A DNA stretch of 64,000 bases from Bacillus sp. V2I10 (lineage in GTDB: Bacteria > Bacillota > Bacilli > Bacillales > Bacillaceae), in the NCBI RefSeq assembly GCF_030817055.1, contig NZ_JAUSYV010000001.1, positions 5,232,001 through 5,296,000 on the forward strand, given 5' to 3'. Both the position numbers and the translations under genes were made by a program. The notes beneath the pieces are model-generated. The model had not been told where the DNA came from and did no database searches. It worked only from the letters and a program-made list of their open reading frames with translations. This document shows, one piece after another, positions 23,034 through 32,073 of this stretch (positions are counted from its first letter, which is position 1; each line of letters starts with the position of its first letter).

Positions 23034-24350
23034 TTATTTCAAAGCCACATCAGTCAATAAAACCTTTTCATTTGTTCCTAATTTAATGGTGTACTCTGTC
23101 GGTATCCATAAACCCGTATTTTCGTCCCTGCCTTGAAGCACATAGTTTGGATTCTTTTCTCCGATTTGAGAAGCGGCAATGGCTGATAGCTTTCCTATAT
23201 TTCCACCACTGACACGGTTTACAATCAACACAAGCTCCGTATCCGAGAACTCTGTCATCATTTCATAATCCCCATTGCTGTCGCCTGCCACCAATATTGG
23301 ACCACGTCCCCTTTTTTTACTTGCGATCTCTTTTTGGATCACTTCCGTTTTACCATGCATTCCAGTAAACGGCCAATCCTCTTTATAGTAAGGTTCATAC
23401 TTGCCGTCTTTCATTTCTAATCGCATGCCAAGGATATTATTCTTTGGCACATTGTAGCCGTATTTTGGATTATTGGCGAACACTTCGACGAGGTCTCCTA
23501 ATGACGCGGTAACAACATACACATCAATACCGTTCGCTTGCAATGTATGCATTAAGTTTGACATTTCAGGTGTCAGCCGGATTCCAGTATAATAAGAACT
23601 GCTAACAACGCCAGCTTCTCCTTTTAAAGATTCTGGACTTTTCAATGTCACTTTAGATAATTCTCTTCCAAGATTGGCATCATTGGACGCTTCCCCCAAG
23701 CTTTGAAGCTCCTCACGCGTCATATTTGTAAAAAAGTAGAGAATCCATTTCCAACCAATATTTGCTCCATGTGTATCATTAATGGCTTCATACATGTACA
23801 ACAGCTTTGTTTTAAAATCCTTAAAATCGTCTGTTGCTGTCACTTCTTCTAATGATTTTCCCCTCTGCAGCTCTTGATACAGGAATTGATAATCCCTATC
23901 TACATCTGCAGCGATCTCCTCTATCGTAACAGGATTGCCTTCCAAGTTTTTATAATCCTCTAAAAATTCGCCTGGTGGAACGTCCTTTCGAATAATTTTT
24001 GAAAACTCTTCTGGGGTTAACTTATATGCCAAATGATCAATTAGATAAACAAAAAGAGCTTCTTCTGTGTCATTCATAATGTTTGTGTTATCCCAATCAA
24101 AGACAGCATAAGGTTTCTTTTTCGGGTTATATTTTGGATTGTTTTTACCGTACTTATCTATTAAACTCTGAACAGCTTTGTACGTATGTGGCGCCCATTT
24201 TCCTTCATCCAGCACTTGAACATATTTGTGTCTATTATTTTCTGCTTTTTTAACAGGCATTGCTTGTCCAGCAGATGCTGTACTAATTGTTGAAAAGAGA
24301 AGCAAACTTAAAATCATGGTCATGACTGAACCCTTTACTCTGTTCTTCAT
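23034..24350 (-). CDS. Secreted HAD-superfamily phosphatase (phosphorylcholine phosphatase-like)
   Basis: 438 residues with a signal peptide (basic start, MILSLLLFSTISTASA, cleavage near residue 27). HAD motif I is FDWDNTNI (about 84-91), motif II the Thr of VVTASLGDL, motif III the Lys of GMHGKTEVI, motif IV GDSNGDYEMM. The large insert between motifs I and II is helical. This is the plan of secreted phosphorylcholine phosphatases that release phosphate from choline phosphate, but substrate is inference. GGGGGAG stands nine bases before the ATG. A lone gene; no PHO-type box identified with confidence. Confidence 0.75.
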   Translation of the reverse strand: MKNRVKGSVMTMILSLLLFSTISTASAGQAMPVKKAENNRHKYVQVLDEGKWAPHTYKAVQSLIDKYGKNNPKYNPKKKPYAVFDWDNTNIMNDTEEALFVYLIDHLAYKLTPEEFSKIIRKDVPPGEFLEDYKNLEGNPVTIEEIAADVDRDYQFLYQELQRGKSLEEVTATDDFKDFKTKLLYMYEAINDTHGANIGWKWILYFFTNMTREELQSLGEASNDANLGRELSKVTLKSPESLKGEAGVVSSSYYTGIRLTPEMSNLMHTLQANGIDVYVVTASLGDLVEVFANNPKYGYNVPKNNILGMRLEMKDGKYEPYYKEDWPFTGMHGKTEVIQKEIASKKRGRGPILVAGDSNGDYEMMTEFSDTELVLIVNRVSGGNIGKLSAIAASQIGEKNPNYVLQGRDENTGLWIPTEYTIKLGTNEKVLLTDVALK

Positions 24351-25026
24351 TGCTTAACACTCCCCCTAAAAAAGTAAAATGCTAATCCTCCCGTTTCTGG
24401 CTATGGTCAATTCGAAATTTTTGCCATGAACGTTCCTCCTTTTTTTCAATTTCACGGATAATGAAGCCATCTTTTTATGTAGGGTTGTTGAGTGTAATCC
24501 TATATCCGCCACTATTTAGAAACGCTTCAGTATACTCTCACTCTGTTGATATTTCGCTTTACTGTCAGTCTTTACCGTTTCAGCAAACTTAAATTTTCCT
24601 GAAAGCATTTGAAAGATCGCAAAGTTTATACTGAATATTCCGAATATTAAGTATAATTTTAATATTAGCAGTTAAATTTGTAAAGGTTCTTTTTCGAACG
24701 AGAAGAAAAGGAAATGGGTAACGTTAGGTCAAATGCATAAAATCCCACTTTTTTTATGCAACTTCTTATTCAAGAAAATGGCCCGTTTGTTTAATAAGAT
24801 AAAATCCTACATAATAAACGGTTTATCTTTTTTTAAACGGTACATCTAATTACAAACTGTTAAACTTTGTTTTAAATTTTAATGCCAATTTTGTTGAAAA
24901 AACATACGACAAAACAAATGAAAAGTGACATTCAGGTCCCCAAAAACCTTGGTTTTTGATAGATAGATGTGTCTATAGAGTCTAACTTTTATTACATAAA
25001 AAATTAATCAAGAAACACGTTCCTAA
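24351..25026. other. AT-rich intergenic region
   Basis: Upstream of the phosphatase. It holds a GAATATTC-CGAATATT dyad (about 24630-24650), a short CAAAAACC-TT-GGTTTTTG hairpin (about 24940-24960) and one copy of the degenerate ATGGCCCG element near 24775. No gene seen. Confidence 0.4.
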
Positions 25027-25176
25027 TTGAATACGGTTTCTTTCGAAGCTAAAAGGAAGGATAAAATCATCTATGACCGTGCCGTCGAATTACTTCAGAA
25101 AGGCAAGTCCGCGATGGATATTCACCGAGAAGTCGGTCTTGCACGGAATACGATTTTTCTATTAAAAAAGAGATGA
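25027..25176 (+). pseudogene. Serine recombinase C-terminal remnant (HTH)
   Basis: Without a start of its own, the frame reads NTVSFEAKRKDKIIYDRAVE, then LLQKGKSAMDIHREVGLARNTIF and a stop: the C-terminal helix-turn-helix of a resolvase/invertase. The catalytic domain is missing. A leftover of a plasmid or phage recombinase. Confidence 0.6.
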
Positions 25177-25187
25177 TAGAAAAAGAA

Positions 25188-25223
25188 AAAGCTTGATAAA
25201 CGGTTAAACCGTCATCAAGCTTT
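25188..25223 (+). terminator. Hairpin after recombinase remnant
   Basis: Stem AAAGCTTGAT...ATCAAGCTTT with inner AACGG / CCGT pairing, followed by a T-rich stretch. Probably the terminator of the lost recombinase gene. Confidence 0.65.
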
Positions 25224-25296
25224 CTGATTTTTATTCTATGATTTCTAAAAAGAGGCAGATTGTTTACTAAATCAACTGTTTGAATAGAAACATTGA

Positions 25297-25410
25297 TTAC
25301 TGATACGTAAAACTACCGATAAAACCGTAAAGGAGATATGCACGATTACAGGAGTTAGTCAGGCTGCGTTTTATCGCAAGCCAAAGGAAATGGAAAAAGA
25401 TAATTCATAA
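25297..25410 (+). pseudogene. Second recombinase HTH remnant
   Basis: Frame RKTTDKTVKEICTITGVSQA-AFYRKPKEMEKDNS then stop: another resolvase-type helix-turn-helix end, different from the one at 25027. Only the DNA-binding tail remains. Confidence 0.5.
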
Positions 25411-25568
25411 CAATTGAAAATTATTACATATTTGACCTCTCAATCTGCGAATCGTTTCCGGACTCCCTTTAGAGATGCTGGTTTTTTTATTGGATTTTGT
25501 CTAATCACAATTAAAGTCGATAAATTTAATAGGTCTGACACTTCTTCTGTTGTAAGTCTATGCATGAT

Positions 25569-26375
25569 TTATCCCTGCTGCTTTAATATACATCTGCCAT
25601 TACCGTGCGGGATACAAAGTGGCGTTCCAAACAGTGGGTCTGTTATTATTTCACAGTTCATATGAAATACATTTTGTACTAGTGAGCAGTTAATGACTTC
25701 TTCAGGGGGACCTTGAGCGAATACTTTTTTATCTTTAATGGCGACTATATGATGAGCATATCGACAAGTTAGATTTAAATCATGGAGAACCATTACAATT
25801 GTCCGGTTTTTTCTTTTATTCAAATCAAAAAGCAGGTCAAGAATTTCAATTTGGTGAGCCATGTCAAGATAAGTCGTTGGCTCATCGAGTAAAATAATCT
25901 CTGTCTCCTGAGCTAAAGTCATCGCAATCCACGCTCTTTGACGTTGACCACCAGAAAGAGAATCGACTGGTCTTTCTTTAAATTCAATCATATCTGTTGC
26001 ATCAAGAGCATCCTGTACGGCTTTTTCATCGGCAGGAGACCATTGTTTCAACCAATTTTGATGAGGGTATCTGCCTTGCTTTATAAGCTGTAAAACAGTC
26101 AAGCCTTCCGGTGCGGCTGGACCTTGAGGTAAAATCGCCAGCTGTTTTGCAACATCTTTCGTCGACTGTTTGGCGATAGATTTCCCTTCAAGCAATACAG
26201 ATCCTTTTTCCGGCTTTAATAATCGAGCTAATGATTTAAGTAGTGTAGATTTCCCACAACCGTTACTGCCGATAAAAACACTTATTTCCCCGTTAGGTAT
26301 CTCTAAATCAAGTTCATCTATGATAATCGTTTCCCCATATGACAATGTTAATGCTTGAGTTTCGATTGCGCTCAT
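25569..26375 (-). CDS. yusV: Iron-siderophore ABC transporter ATPase (YusV/FecE-like)
   Basis: 268 residues with Walker A GSNGCGKST (about 36-44), Q-loop LPQGP, signature LSGGQRQR, Walker B IILLDEPTTYLD and the switch His in VMVLHDLNL. It is the cytosolic engine of the importer whose permeases lie directly upstream (15-base gap). In B. subtilis the equivalent ATPase YusV serves several siderophore importers; here it is linked to its permeases. A GGGGCG site precedes the ATG. Regulated by iron through the Fur box at 28513. Confidence 0.92.
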   Translation of the reverse strand: MSAIETQALTLSYGETIIIDELDLEIPNGEISVFIGSNGCGKSTLLKSLARLLKPEKGSVLLEGKSIAKQSTKDVAKQLAILPQGPAAPEGLTVLQLIKQGRYPHQNWLKQWSPADEKAVQDALDATDMIEFKERPVDSLSGGQRQRAWIAMTLAQETEIILLDEPTTYLDMAHQIEILDLLFDLNKRKNRTIVMVLHDLNLTCRYAHHIVAIKDKKVFAQGPPEEVINCSLVQNVFHMNCEIITDPLFGTPLCIPHGNGRCILKQQG

Positions 26376-26390
26376 AGGATGTCGCCCCTT

Positions 26391-27446
26391 TTAAAAACTT
26401 CTAGTTTTATACAATAGGTAAATAAAGTATGGTGCTCCAATCGCCGCTGTAAATACACCAGCTGGAACTTCCAATGGTGCGAATAACGTTCTGCCTATCA
26501 AATCTGCCAACATGACAAGTAACCCGCCGATAAATGCTGCTACAGGCAGCAACGCTCCAAAAGATGAACCGACCAACCTTCTTGCAATGTGAGGAGCTAT
26601 TAAACCTACAAATCCTATGCCCCCTGCAAAAGCAACAGCACTGCCTGTTAAAGCTGTACTAAGAAGAAGTAATAAAAAACGGTTTTTTTGAACATTACTT
26701 CCTACACCTGTTGCTATCTCGTCACCAAGTTCCAGAATGTTAATACTTCGTGAGGATACAATACTGATTAAAACAAAAACCAGCGTAATTGGTGCTAAAA
26801 TGCGAACTTGTTCCCAAGTCGCTCCATAAACAGATCCCGTAATCCATACATTTGCTTCAGAAGCGCGATAGATCGGCCCTTGAATCATAAGAAGAGTCGT
26901 TACAGATTGGGCCAGCATACTCATTCCGATTCCAATTAAAACAAGCCGAAACGAAGATGCACCCTTTTTCCATGAAAGAAAATAAACAATTAAACCAATT
27001 AACGTAGCGCCCGCAAAAGCAGCTACAGGAAGCCAATGAATACTAATAGTCAGTGAGTTGCTTTTATCACTGAATAAAGCAAAGAATCCAACAATCGCGG
27101 TAGATGCTCCGCTTGTAAATCCGATAATATCAGGTGAGGCCAGAGGATTTCTAATTAAACCTTGGAGGATTCCTCCAGCACTGGCTAGACAAATTCCTGC
27201 TAATAGGGCAATTAATATCCTTGGCATCCTAAACGATTGAACTACAAGTAAATCCATTTTCTCCCCATAACCTAATAAGGCCCTAAACACTTGAAAAGGA
27301 TTTAGCATCACTTCACCAATACAGACACTCGTGAGTAAAACGATCACTGTCAAAACGGCAAGGGTAGTAATAACAATTGCTGCCTTTTTATTAAGCAGCA
27401 AAGAAACAAAGTTTTTTCCGAGTCTAAAAGACTGATATTTTTTCAT
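26391..27446 (-). CDS. yfhA: Siderophore ABC transporter permease 2 (YfhA-like)
   Basis: 351 residues, about ten membrane helices, FecCD family. Family marks include QSFRMPRILIALLAGICLASAGGILQGLIRNPLASPDIIGF near the N-terminus and GFVGLIAPHIARRLVG near the C-terminus. Forms the heterodimeric channel with the upstream permease, whose stop it overlaps by four bases. Resembles YfhA of the B. subtilis schizokinen/arthrobactin importer. Confidence 0.9.
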   Translation of the reverse strand: MKKYQSFRLGKNFVSLLLNKKAAIVITTLAVLTVIVLLTSVCIGEVMLNPFQVFRALLGYGEKMDLLVVQSFRMPRILIALLAGICLASAGGILQGLIRNPLASPDIIGFTSGASTAIVGFFALFSDKSNSLTISIHWLPVAAFAGATLIGLIVYFLSWKKGASSFRLVLIGIGMSMLAQSVTTLLMIQGPIYRASEANVWITGSVYGATWEQVRILAPITLVFVLISIVSSRSINILELGDEIATGVGSNVQKNRFLLLLLSTALTGSAVAFAGGIGFVGLIAPHIARRLVGSSFGALLPVAAFIGGLLVMLADLIGRTLFAPLEVPAGVFTAAIGAPYFIYLLYKTRSF

Positions 27447-28444
27447 GACTTTTGAAACCCCCTGCGTGCGAGGTAAATAAAGAATGGTGTTCCGATAAAG
27501 GCTGTCATCACTCCAACAGGGACTTCATTAGGCATGATGATATAACGGGCTCCAATATCTCCAGATAACAATAAAATTCCGCCTAAAACGGCACTATAAG
27601 GTAAAATCCATCTATGATCTGTTCCTACTAAATATCTGGCAAAGTGAGGAACCACAATTCCAATAAAACCGATTGGTCCAGCAATAGAAACGGCACTTCC
27701 TGCAAGAAGAATGATCATTAGTGCTGCCAAAATCTTCACACTGCCCGTTCGTTGACCAAGACCTTTGGCAATATCCTCTCCCATAGTTAATACGTTAATC
27801 TTTGGAGCCAATAACAAGCTCCCGATAAGACCAACAGTAACGTATGGTAGAACGGCATACAGCATCTCCATCTTTCTTCCTTGAACAGATCCTGCTAACC
27901 AGAATAAGACTTGTTCAAGCGCTGCTTCATTCACTGCTAATAATCCTTGTGTCAGTGATGAAAATAACGCGGCCATTGCAGCACCTGCTAATGTTAGTTT
28001 TACGGGTGTCAATCCTTCCCTTCCGACTGCCCCTACAAAATAGACGGTAAAGGCCGCCACCGCAGCTCCCAGAAAAGCAATCCAAGTAAATGATTGCAAT
28101 GAATTATTTTTAAAGATAGCAACTGCCGCGACAACAAAAAAACCAGCACCCGCATTAATACCGAAAACACTTGGTGAAGCTAATGGGTTTTTCGTTAACG
28201 CTTGCATGAGTGCTCCCGCCACTGCAAGACATGCTCCTACAACTGCCGCAATGACTGCTCTGGGCAATCGGACACTTTGCAAAATAACATGTTCATTTGT
28301 ACCATCAAAAGATGTAAATGCTTCATAGGCCATCTGCCACGAGGTATCTGTATATCCATAAACAATGCTTGCACAGACCCCAAACAATAATAGTAGGACA
28401 CTTAAAAATAATGTAAAAATCTTAGCAATGCTTGATTTCAACAA
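27443..28444 (-). CDS. yfiZ: Siderophore ABC transporter permease 1 (YfiZ-like)
   Basis: 333 residues, about ten membrane helices, FecCD family (SVRLPRAVIAAVVGACLAVAGALMQALTKNPLASPSVFGINAGAG; GFIGIVVPHFARYLVG). Starts with TTG, with AAGGAG about 11 bases upstream. First gene of the minus-strand operon yfiZ-yfhA-yusV, divergent from the binding protein. Length and order match B. subtilis YfiZ. Confidence 0.9.
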   Translation of the reverse strand: MLKSSIAKIFTLFLSVLLLLFGVCASIVYGYTDTSWQMAYEAFTSFDGTNEHVILQSVRLPRAVIAAVVGACLAVAGALMQALTKNPLASPSVFGINAGAGFFVVAAVAIFKNNSLQSFTWIAFLGAAVAAFTVYFVGAVGREGLTPVKLTLAGAAMAALFSSLTQGLLAVNEAALEQVLFWLAGSVQGRKMEMLYAVLPYVTVGLIGSLLLAPKINVLTMGEDIAKGLGQRTGSVKILAALMIILLAGSAVSIAGPIGFIGIVVPHFARYLVGTDHRWILPYSAVLGGILLLSGDIGARYIIMPNEVPVGVMTAFIGTPFFIYLARRGFQKS

Positions 28445-28484
28445 TATAATTCCTGCTCCTTATAACTACTTTTCAACTAAACTA

Positions 28485-28497
28485 AGTTCATTGAACT
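28485..28497. promoter_or_regulatory. Palindrome AGTTCA-T-TGAACT upstream of yfiZ
   Basis: Perfect 6-1-6 dyad 40 bases before the yfiZ start, between the Fur box and the gene. It could be a second regulator's site (for example an AraC-type siderophore activator) or part of the leader. Function unknown. Confidence 0.4.
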
Positions 28498-28512
28498 AAA
28501 TATCAAATACTC

Positions 28513-28527
28513 TGAAAATCATTTTCA
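28513..28527. promoter_or_regulatory. Fur box
   Basis: TGAAAATCATTTTCA is a perfect 7-1-7 inverted repeat and close to the Bacillus Fur consensus TGATAATNATTATCA. It covers a TTGAAA that could be the -35 of the minus-strand promoter for yfiZ-yfhA-yusV, so iron-loaded Fur would block transcription. Confidence 0.8.
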
Positions 28528-29091
28528 ATTAACTTTATTTGTTCATAACTTCTCAATTTCCATGTATAGGATCCATACCCACCTTTCAAGCCTTTAACAA
28601 CTATAATCTCAAAACCTATCATATTCGCCCAGATCTTATTTGGTAAATAAGTGTTCTATTTTATCTGTAAGTAAATCCCAATATAGTCTAGCAGTTACAG
28701 CATAATAAAATGCATTTAAAAACACCAACTAACACCAGGTTCCCAACTGTAAAAATACTCTTATTTGCAGTTATCAAGTTGTTTATGATGTTCTGAAACA
28801 CAAATACATGCAAAGCTTTTCTATCATGACTTACGTTACTGAAACTCACTTCTATAACCTCAATTACCTTGCAATACTTTATATTATGAATGGAAAGAGA
28901 GAATGTAATAGGTCACATGTTGGATTCTAATAAAATAGGTTTGGGATTTGAGAGTCTTTTAAAGCTTTCGTTTATATTAGCTGAAAAAAGGGACTCATCC
29001 AATTTTTGCTTTATCAGCGAGTGTCAGTTTCCTCCTTTTTACTAATCTCATAGATTATATAAAAATGGGAATCATCAAGGGTTTATAAATA
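28528..29091. other. Divergent control region of the siderophore system
   Basis: About 560 AT-rich bases between the Fur box and the binding-protein gene. No gene seen. I found no second clear Fur box near the binding-protein gene; a weak half-site (GGGAATCATC near 29066) is possible. Confidence 0.4.
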
Positions 29092-29175
29092 ATGCGAGAG
29101 AAACAACATATGGAGCGTTTTAATAATATGAATCCTTTTATTAATAAAAATTATTATCATATGGGGGTTACACAA

Positions 29176-30165
29176 GTGAAAGCTAAGAGTTGGCTTTTAT
29201 ATTTCGTTTTACTGTTAACGTTTGCTGGTTTCGTTGCATGCGGTAATAATAATGGTGAAAAAAATACAGAGTCTGCGGAAGGCAATAAAGAATCATCCTA
29301 TACTGTTGAACATGCTATGGGTACTACGGAAGTTCCAGAAAATCCTGAGAAAGTTGTCATCTTAACTAATGAAGGAACTGAAGCTCTATTAGCAATCGAT
29401 GTGAAGCCTGTTGGAGCTGTTCAGTCTTGGTTGGGAGATCCATGGTACGAGCACATTTCAGCTGATATGAAAGGCGTAGAAAATGTAGGACTTGAAACTG
29501 AACCAAGCTTAGAAAAAATCGCTTCCCTAGAGCCCGATCTTATCATCGGTAATAAACTGCGCCACGAAAAAATCTATAACAAATTAGAAGCCATTGCACC
29601 AACTGTTTATTCTGAAACACTTAAAGGTGAATGGAAAGAGAACTTCGAATTCTACGCAAAAGCATTAAATAAAGAAGAAGATGGGCAAAAAGTCATTGAA
29701 GAGTATAATAACCGTGTAGCTCTGTTAAAAGAAAAACTCGGTGATAAAACAAATCAAGAAGTGTCTGTCGTTCGTTTCTTGGCAGGTCAAACACGTATTT
29801 ACTACACTGACTCCTTTTCTGGAGTAATCCTAGGAGAATTAGGATTTAAACGCCCTTCACACTTAGAGGAATTATTTTCCACACAACCTGACGATCAATT
29901 TGCTTTTATGTCTGAGAACAAAGAAATTATCCCTGAAATGGATGGAGACATTATGTTCTATTTCACTTATGCAGACGAAGCAGCGAAAGCAGATGCTGAA
30001 AAGTGGGCAGAAGATTGGAAAAAAGATCCACTATGGCAAAACTTAGAAGTCGTTAAAGCAGACAATGCGCATAAAGTAAGTGATACGATTTGGAATACTG
30101 CTGGTGGAGTAAAAGCAGCTAACTTAATGTTAGATGATATTGAAAAATTTTTTTTAGAACAATAA
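29176..30165 (+). CDS. yfiY: Iron-siderophore substrate-binding lipoprotein (YfiY-like)
   Basis: Start taken as GTG at 29176 (VKAKSWLLYF...), eight bases after GGGGGTT; the ATG at 29092 would place 28 odd residues before the signal. The lipoprotein signal ends FAGFVAC-GNN, then a Ser/Glu/Asn linker and a FecB/FhuD-type fold: RVVILTNEGTEALLA-like start (here KVVILTNEGTEALLAIDVKPVGAV), EPDLIIGNK, APTVYSE, WKKDPLWQNLEVVKA. Holds the ferric siderophore outside the cell for YfiZ-YfhA-YusV. The YfiY group binds schizokinen and arthrobactin. About 329 residues, as expected. Confidence 0.88.
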   Translation: MKAKSWLLYFVLLLTFAGFVACGNNNGEKNTESAEGNKESSYTVEHAMGTTEVPENPEKVVILTNEGTEALLAIDVKPVGAVQSWLGDPWYEHISADMKGVENVGLETEPSLEKIASLEPDLIIGNKLRHEKIYNKLEAIAPTVYSETLKGEWKENFEFYAKALNKEEDGQKVIEEYNNRVALLKEKLGDKTNQEVSVVRFLAGQTRIYYTDSFSGVILGELGFKRPSHLEELFSTQPDDQFAFMSENKEIIPEMDGDIMFYFTYADEAAKADAEKWAEDWKKDPLWQNLEVVKADNAHKVSDTIWNTAGGVKAANLMLDDIEKFFLEQ

Positions 30166-30459
30166 AGTAAAATTACTTTAAAGTTATATAACTGTAATCC
30201 CGTTTTACCCCTTTCTTCGATTTTTGTTGTAGTTTTAAATCATTAGCTATAATCTTTAATTCAATACCTTATAATTTTACTTTTTTAGTCTAAATTATCT
30301 ATTAATGCTATTAAAGAACTAAGGATTCATTTAGCACTCTAGATAGTCAAAATCAAATTTCCCTTTAATCAGTTCATGATCTTTTATCACCAAATAATGT
30401 CACTTTGTTTGATAATTTGCGCTTATATTAAGTGTTATTTTGCACATCCAACTTTAAAA

Positions 30460-30494
30460 ACCCAGCTAATCTTCTCTTGTGAAGGTAGCTGGGT
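30460..30494 (+). terminator. Terminator downstream of yfiY
   Basis: Stem ACCCAGCTA / TAGCTGGGT with inner CTTC / GAAG, followed by TCTCTTAATTATTT. It lies 295 bases after the yfiY stop; probable end of that transcript. Confidence 0.6.
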
Positions 30495-31116
30495 CTCTTA
30501 ATTATTTACATCCATTCATTTATAGAACAATCATGATCGGTTTTGTAAAAAAGCGACTGCTCATTGTTCAGCAATCGCGCCCCTTTGTTGAAAAACGAAA
30601 ATATGAATTGTTGCTGGTTGCTTGCTGTAAAACGTTAACTAGACTTTAGCCATAGGATATCCCCCATTCAAAGCGGAGTATTTTGTTATATTTCAAAACA
30701 CTTAATATATAAAGATCAATTTTTTTATCACTATAACAAAGAAATAGTACAATCAATGTTATTTCACTTTTAAGAAAACCGCCTCATGTCTTGATTGAGT
30801 CTGATTACTTTATCAATTCATAAATCAAATTTTTGTCAGAAAAAAGAAGCGTTCAAAGACATTGAGTTATACTTTACGCTTCATAAAAATAAAAACTATG
30901 TGCTTACATTTTTAACGGTTCAGGTAACTTAAACAATTACTCTATCCTTTTACTACACAATCTGGCCCGATTTATTTTTTTAAAATATATATGACGAAAA
31001 ATAACAACACCTTATAAAATCAGGTGTAGCTATTAGGGATATATAATGTTTTGGGCTTAAAGTCGTTCCATATTAGAGCTACATTGCTTTTTGTTCATAT
31101 CAGTTCAATAAGCCTT

Positions 31117-31220
31117 GTTCAATTAAATGGCCCGATTGTTGAAGGAATAGCAAATACCTTAATATCATTAAAAAGGGAGCTATCCGATTAAGGATTCGCC
31201 CCTGTTCGTTCAATAACAGC
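31117..31220. repeat. Degenerate inverted element, ATGGCCCG type
   Basis: Left TTGTTCAATTAAATGGCCCG and right (reverse complement) TTATTGAACGAACAGGGGCG form loose inverted ends about 100 bases apart. Related to the elements near 22824, 24764 and 30553. MITE-like, but highly degraded. Confidence 0.35.
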
Positions 31221-31223
31221 CAA

Positions 31224-31517
31224 TTAAAGATTAACCTTCTCAAAATGTTCAACTGTCGGGAAGGGATCATAAAAATGATGTAATTGCTTTTTCCATTCTT
31301 GATACTCGTTTGATTGTCTAAATCCAACTGTATGATCTTCTAATGTTTCCCATTGCACCAGTAATAAATATTTCCCCTTGGCTTCCATACAACGCTGTAA
31401 TTCGTGAGATACGTAACCTTTCATTGAAGAAATAATTTCTGATGCTCTAAGAAAAGCTTCTTCATATTCAGCTTCCATTCCATCCTTAACTTGCAGCATA
31501 ACAGCTTCCAATATCAT
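31224..31517 (-). CDS. Antibiotic biosynthesis monooxygenase (ABM) domain protein
   Basis: 97 residues from the ATG (MILEAVMLQVKDGM) placed five bases after GGGTGG; a GTG three codons earlier overlaps that site. A single ferredoxin-like ABM domain: VKDGMEAEYEEAFLRASEIISSMKGYVSHELQRC...YLLLVQWETLEDHTVGFRQSNEYQEWKKQL. Small proteins of this fold include quinol monooxygenases and haem-degrading enzymes; the substrate here is unknown. Not in an operon. Confidence 0.8.
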   Translation of the reverse strand: MILEAVMLQVKDGMEAEYEEAFLRASEIISSMKGYVSHELQRCMEAKGKYLLLVQWETLEDHTVGFRQSNEYQEWKKQLHHFYDPFPTVEHFEKVNL

Positions 31518-31589
31518 TTCATCCACCCTTTTTCAATCAGTCATACTTTTTGTTGAACTATTCTGCGCATTAGGAAGAATTCAACAAGA

Positions 31590-31620
31590 AGAGCGTAAAT
31601 CCTTCTTGGATTAACGCTCT
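31590..31620. terminator. Hairpin downstream of the chimeric coat-protein remnant
   Basis: Stem AGAGCGTAAATCC / GGATTAACGCTCT (one mismatch), loop TTCTT. It lies after the remnant at 31669 and before the ABM gene; likely a terminator of the CtaG transcript. Confidence 0.6.
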
Positions 31621-31668
31621 CATTAAATGAACATGAATAATAGTTATTTCTATCCACATATTTTAGGA

Positions 31669-32057
31669 CTATTCAAGGTTTCTTGCTGTCTTTGAGGTTT
31701 CAAGGTCAACCTTTATTTGTTCGCTTAAATCATAAGGATGATAATACCCCTTTGAAACCATATAGTGAGAGATTCTTTCATGTGTTTCTACAGCAGCTTT
31801 TAATTGTTGTCTTAAGGCAGCTCTCAATTCAGGAGTTGCTGTTTCTGTAATGGCGACTGCAAGATTCCTTACCCAATTTCCAGTTTGCCAATCCCGCTGC
31901 GCATCGCTCCAAGTCCTGAAAGCAGCGCTGCTCCTGGCATATCTCTGCTTCCCGCTAAAAGAAGACCAGTTCCGTAGGTTCCTTTGTGACCTGAAGCCTC
32001 TCTTTTCGGAAGGGTCGTTCTTACGTTTTCCTCTGTCCAAAATGGATGAGCTGTCAT
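31669..32057 (-). pseudogene. Chimeric pseudogene: nnrD 5' end joined to spore-coat (CotF-type) 3' end
   Basis: From ATG 32057 the frame reads as the start of ADP-dependent NAD(P)H-hydrate dehydratase (SHKGTYGTGLLLAGS-like: HKGTYGTGLLLAGSRDMPGA then ALLSGLGAMRSGIGKLEIG) and stops at 31869. At that point, in the next frame, the end of a CotF/YraD-type coat protein begins (WVRNLAVAITETATPELRA then ALRQQLKAAVETHERISHYM...GYYHPYDLSEQ). Two unrelated genes are thus fused by a deletion near 31870, out of frame. The first 62 codons have a good ribosome site after ctaG, but neither protein can be complete. Confidence 0.8.
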
Positions 32058-32073
32058 TTAGGTTACCTCATTT

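Larger units (their letters stand above)
30166..31223. other. Long intergenic region with hairpin elements
   Basis: No gene seen. It holds the terminator at 30460, a GCGACTGCT / AGCAATCGC hairpin followed by GCCCCTTTGTTG (30563-30597), and a pair of related AATTAAATGGCCCGATTGTT / GGATTCGCCCCTGTTCGTT elements in opposite orientation (31117-31220). These look like dispersed degenerate repeats. Confidence 0.4.

Noticed and set aside
29092..29175. Longer N-terminus for the siderophore-binding lipoprotein
   Set aside because: It would place 28 polar residues before the lipoprotein signal; the GTG at 29176 has a strong ribosome site.
31100..31327. 75-residue minus-strand frame after the ABM gene
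   Set aside because: Overlaps the ABM coding end in another frame and runs through the degenerate repeat element.
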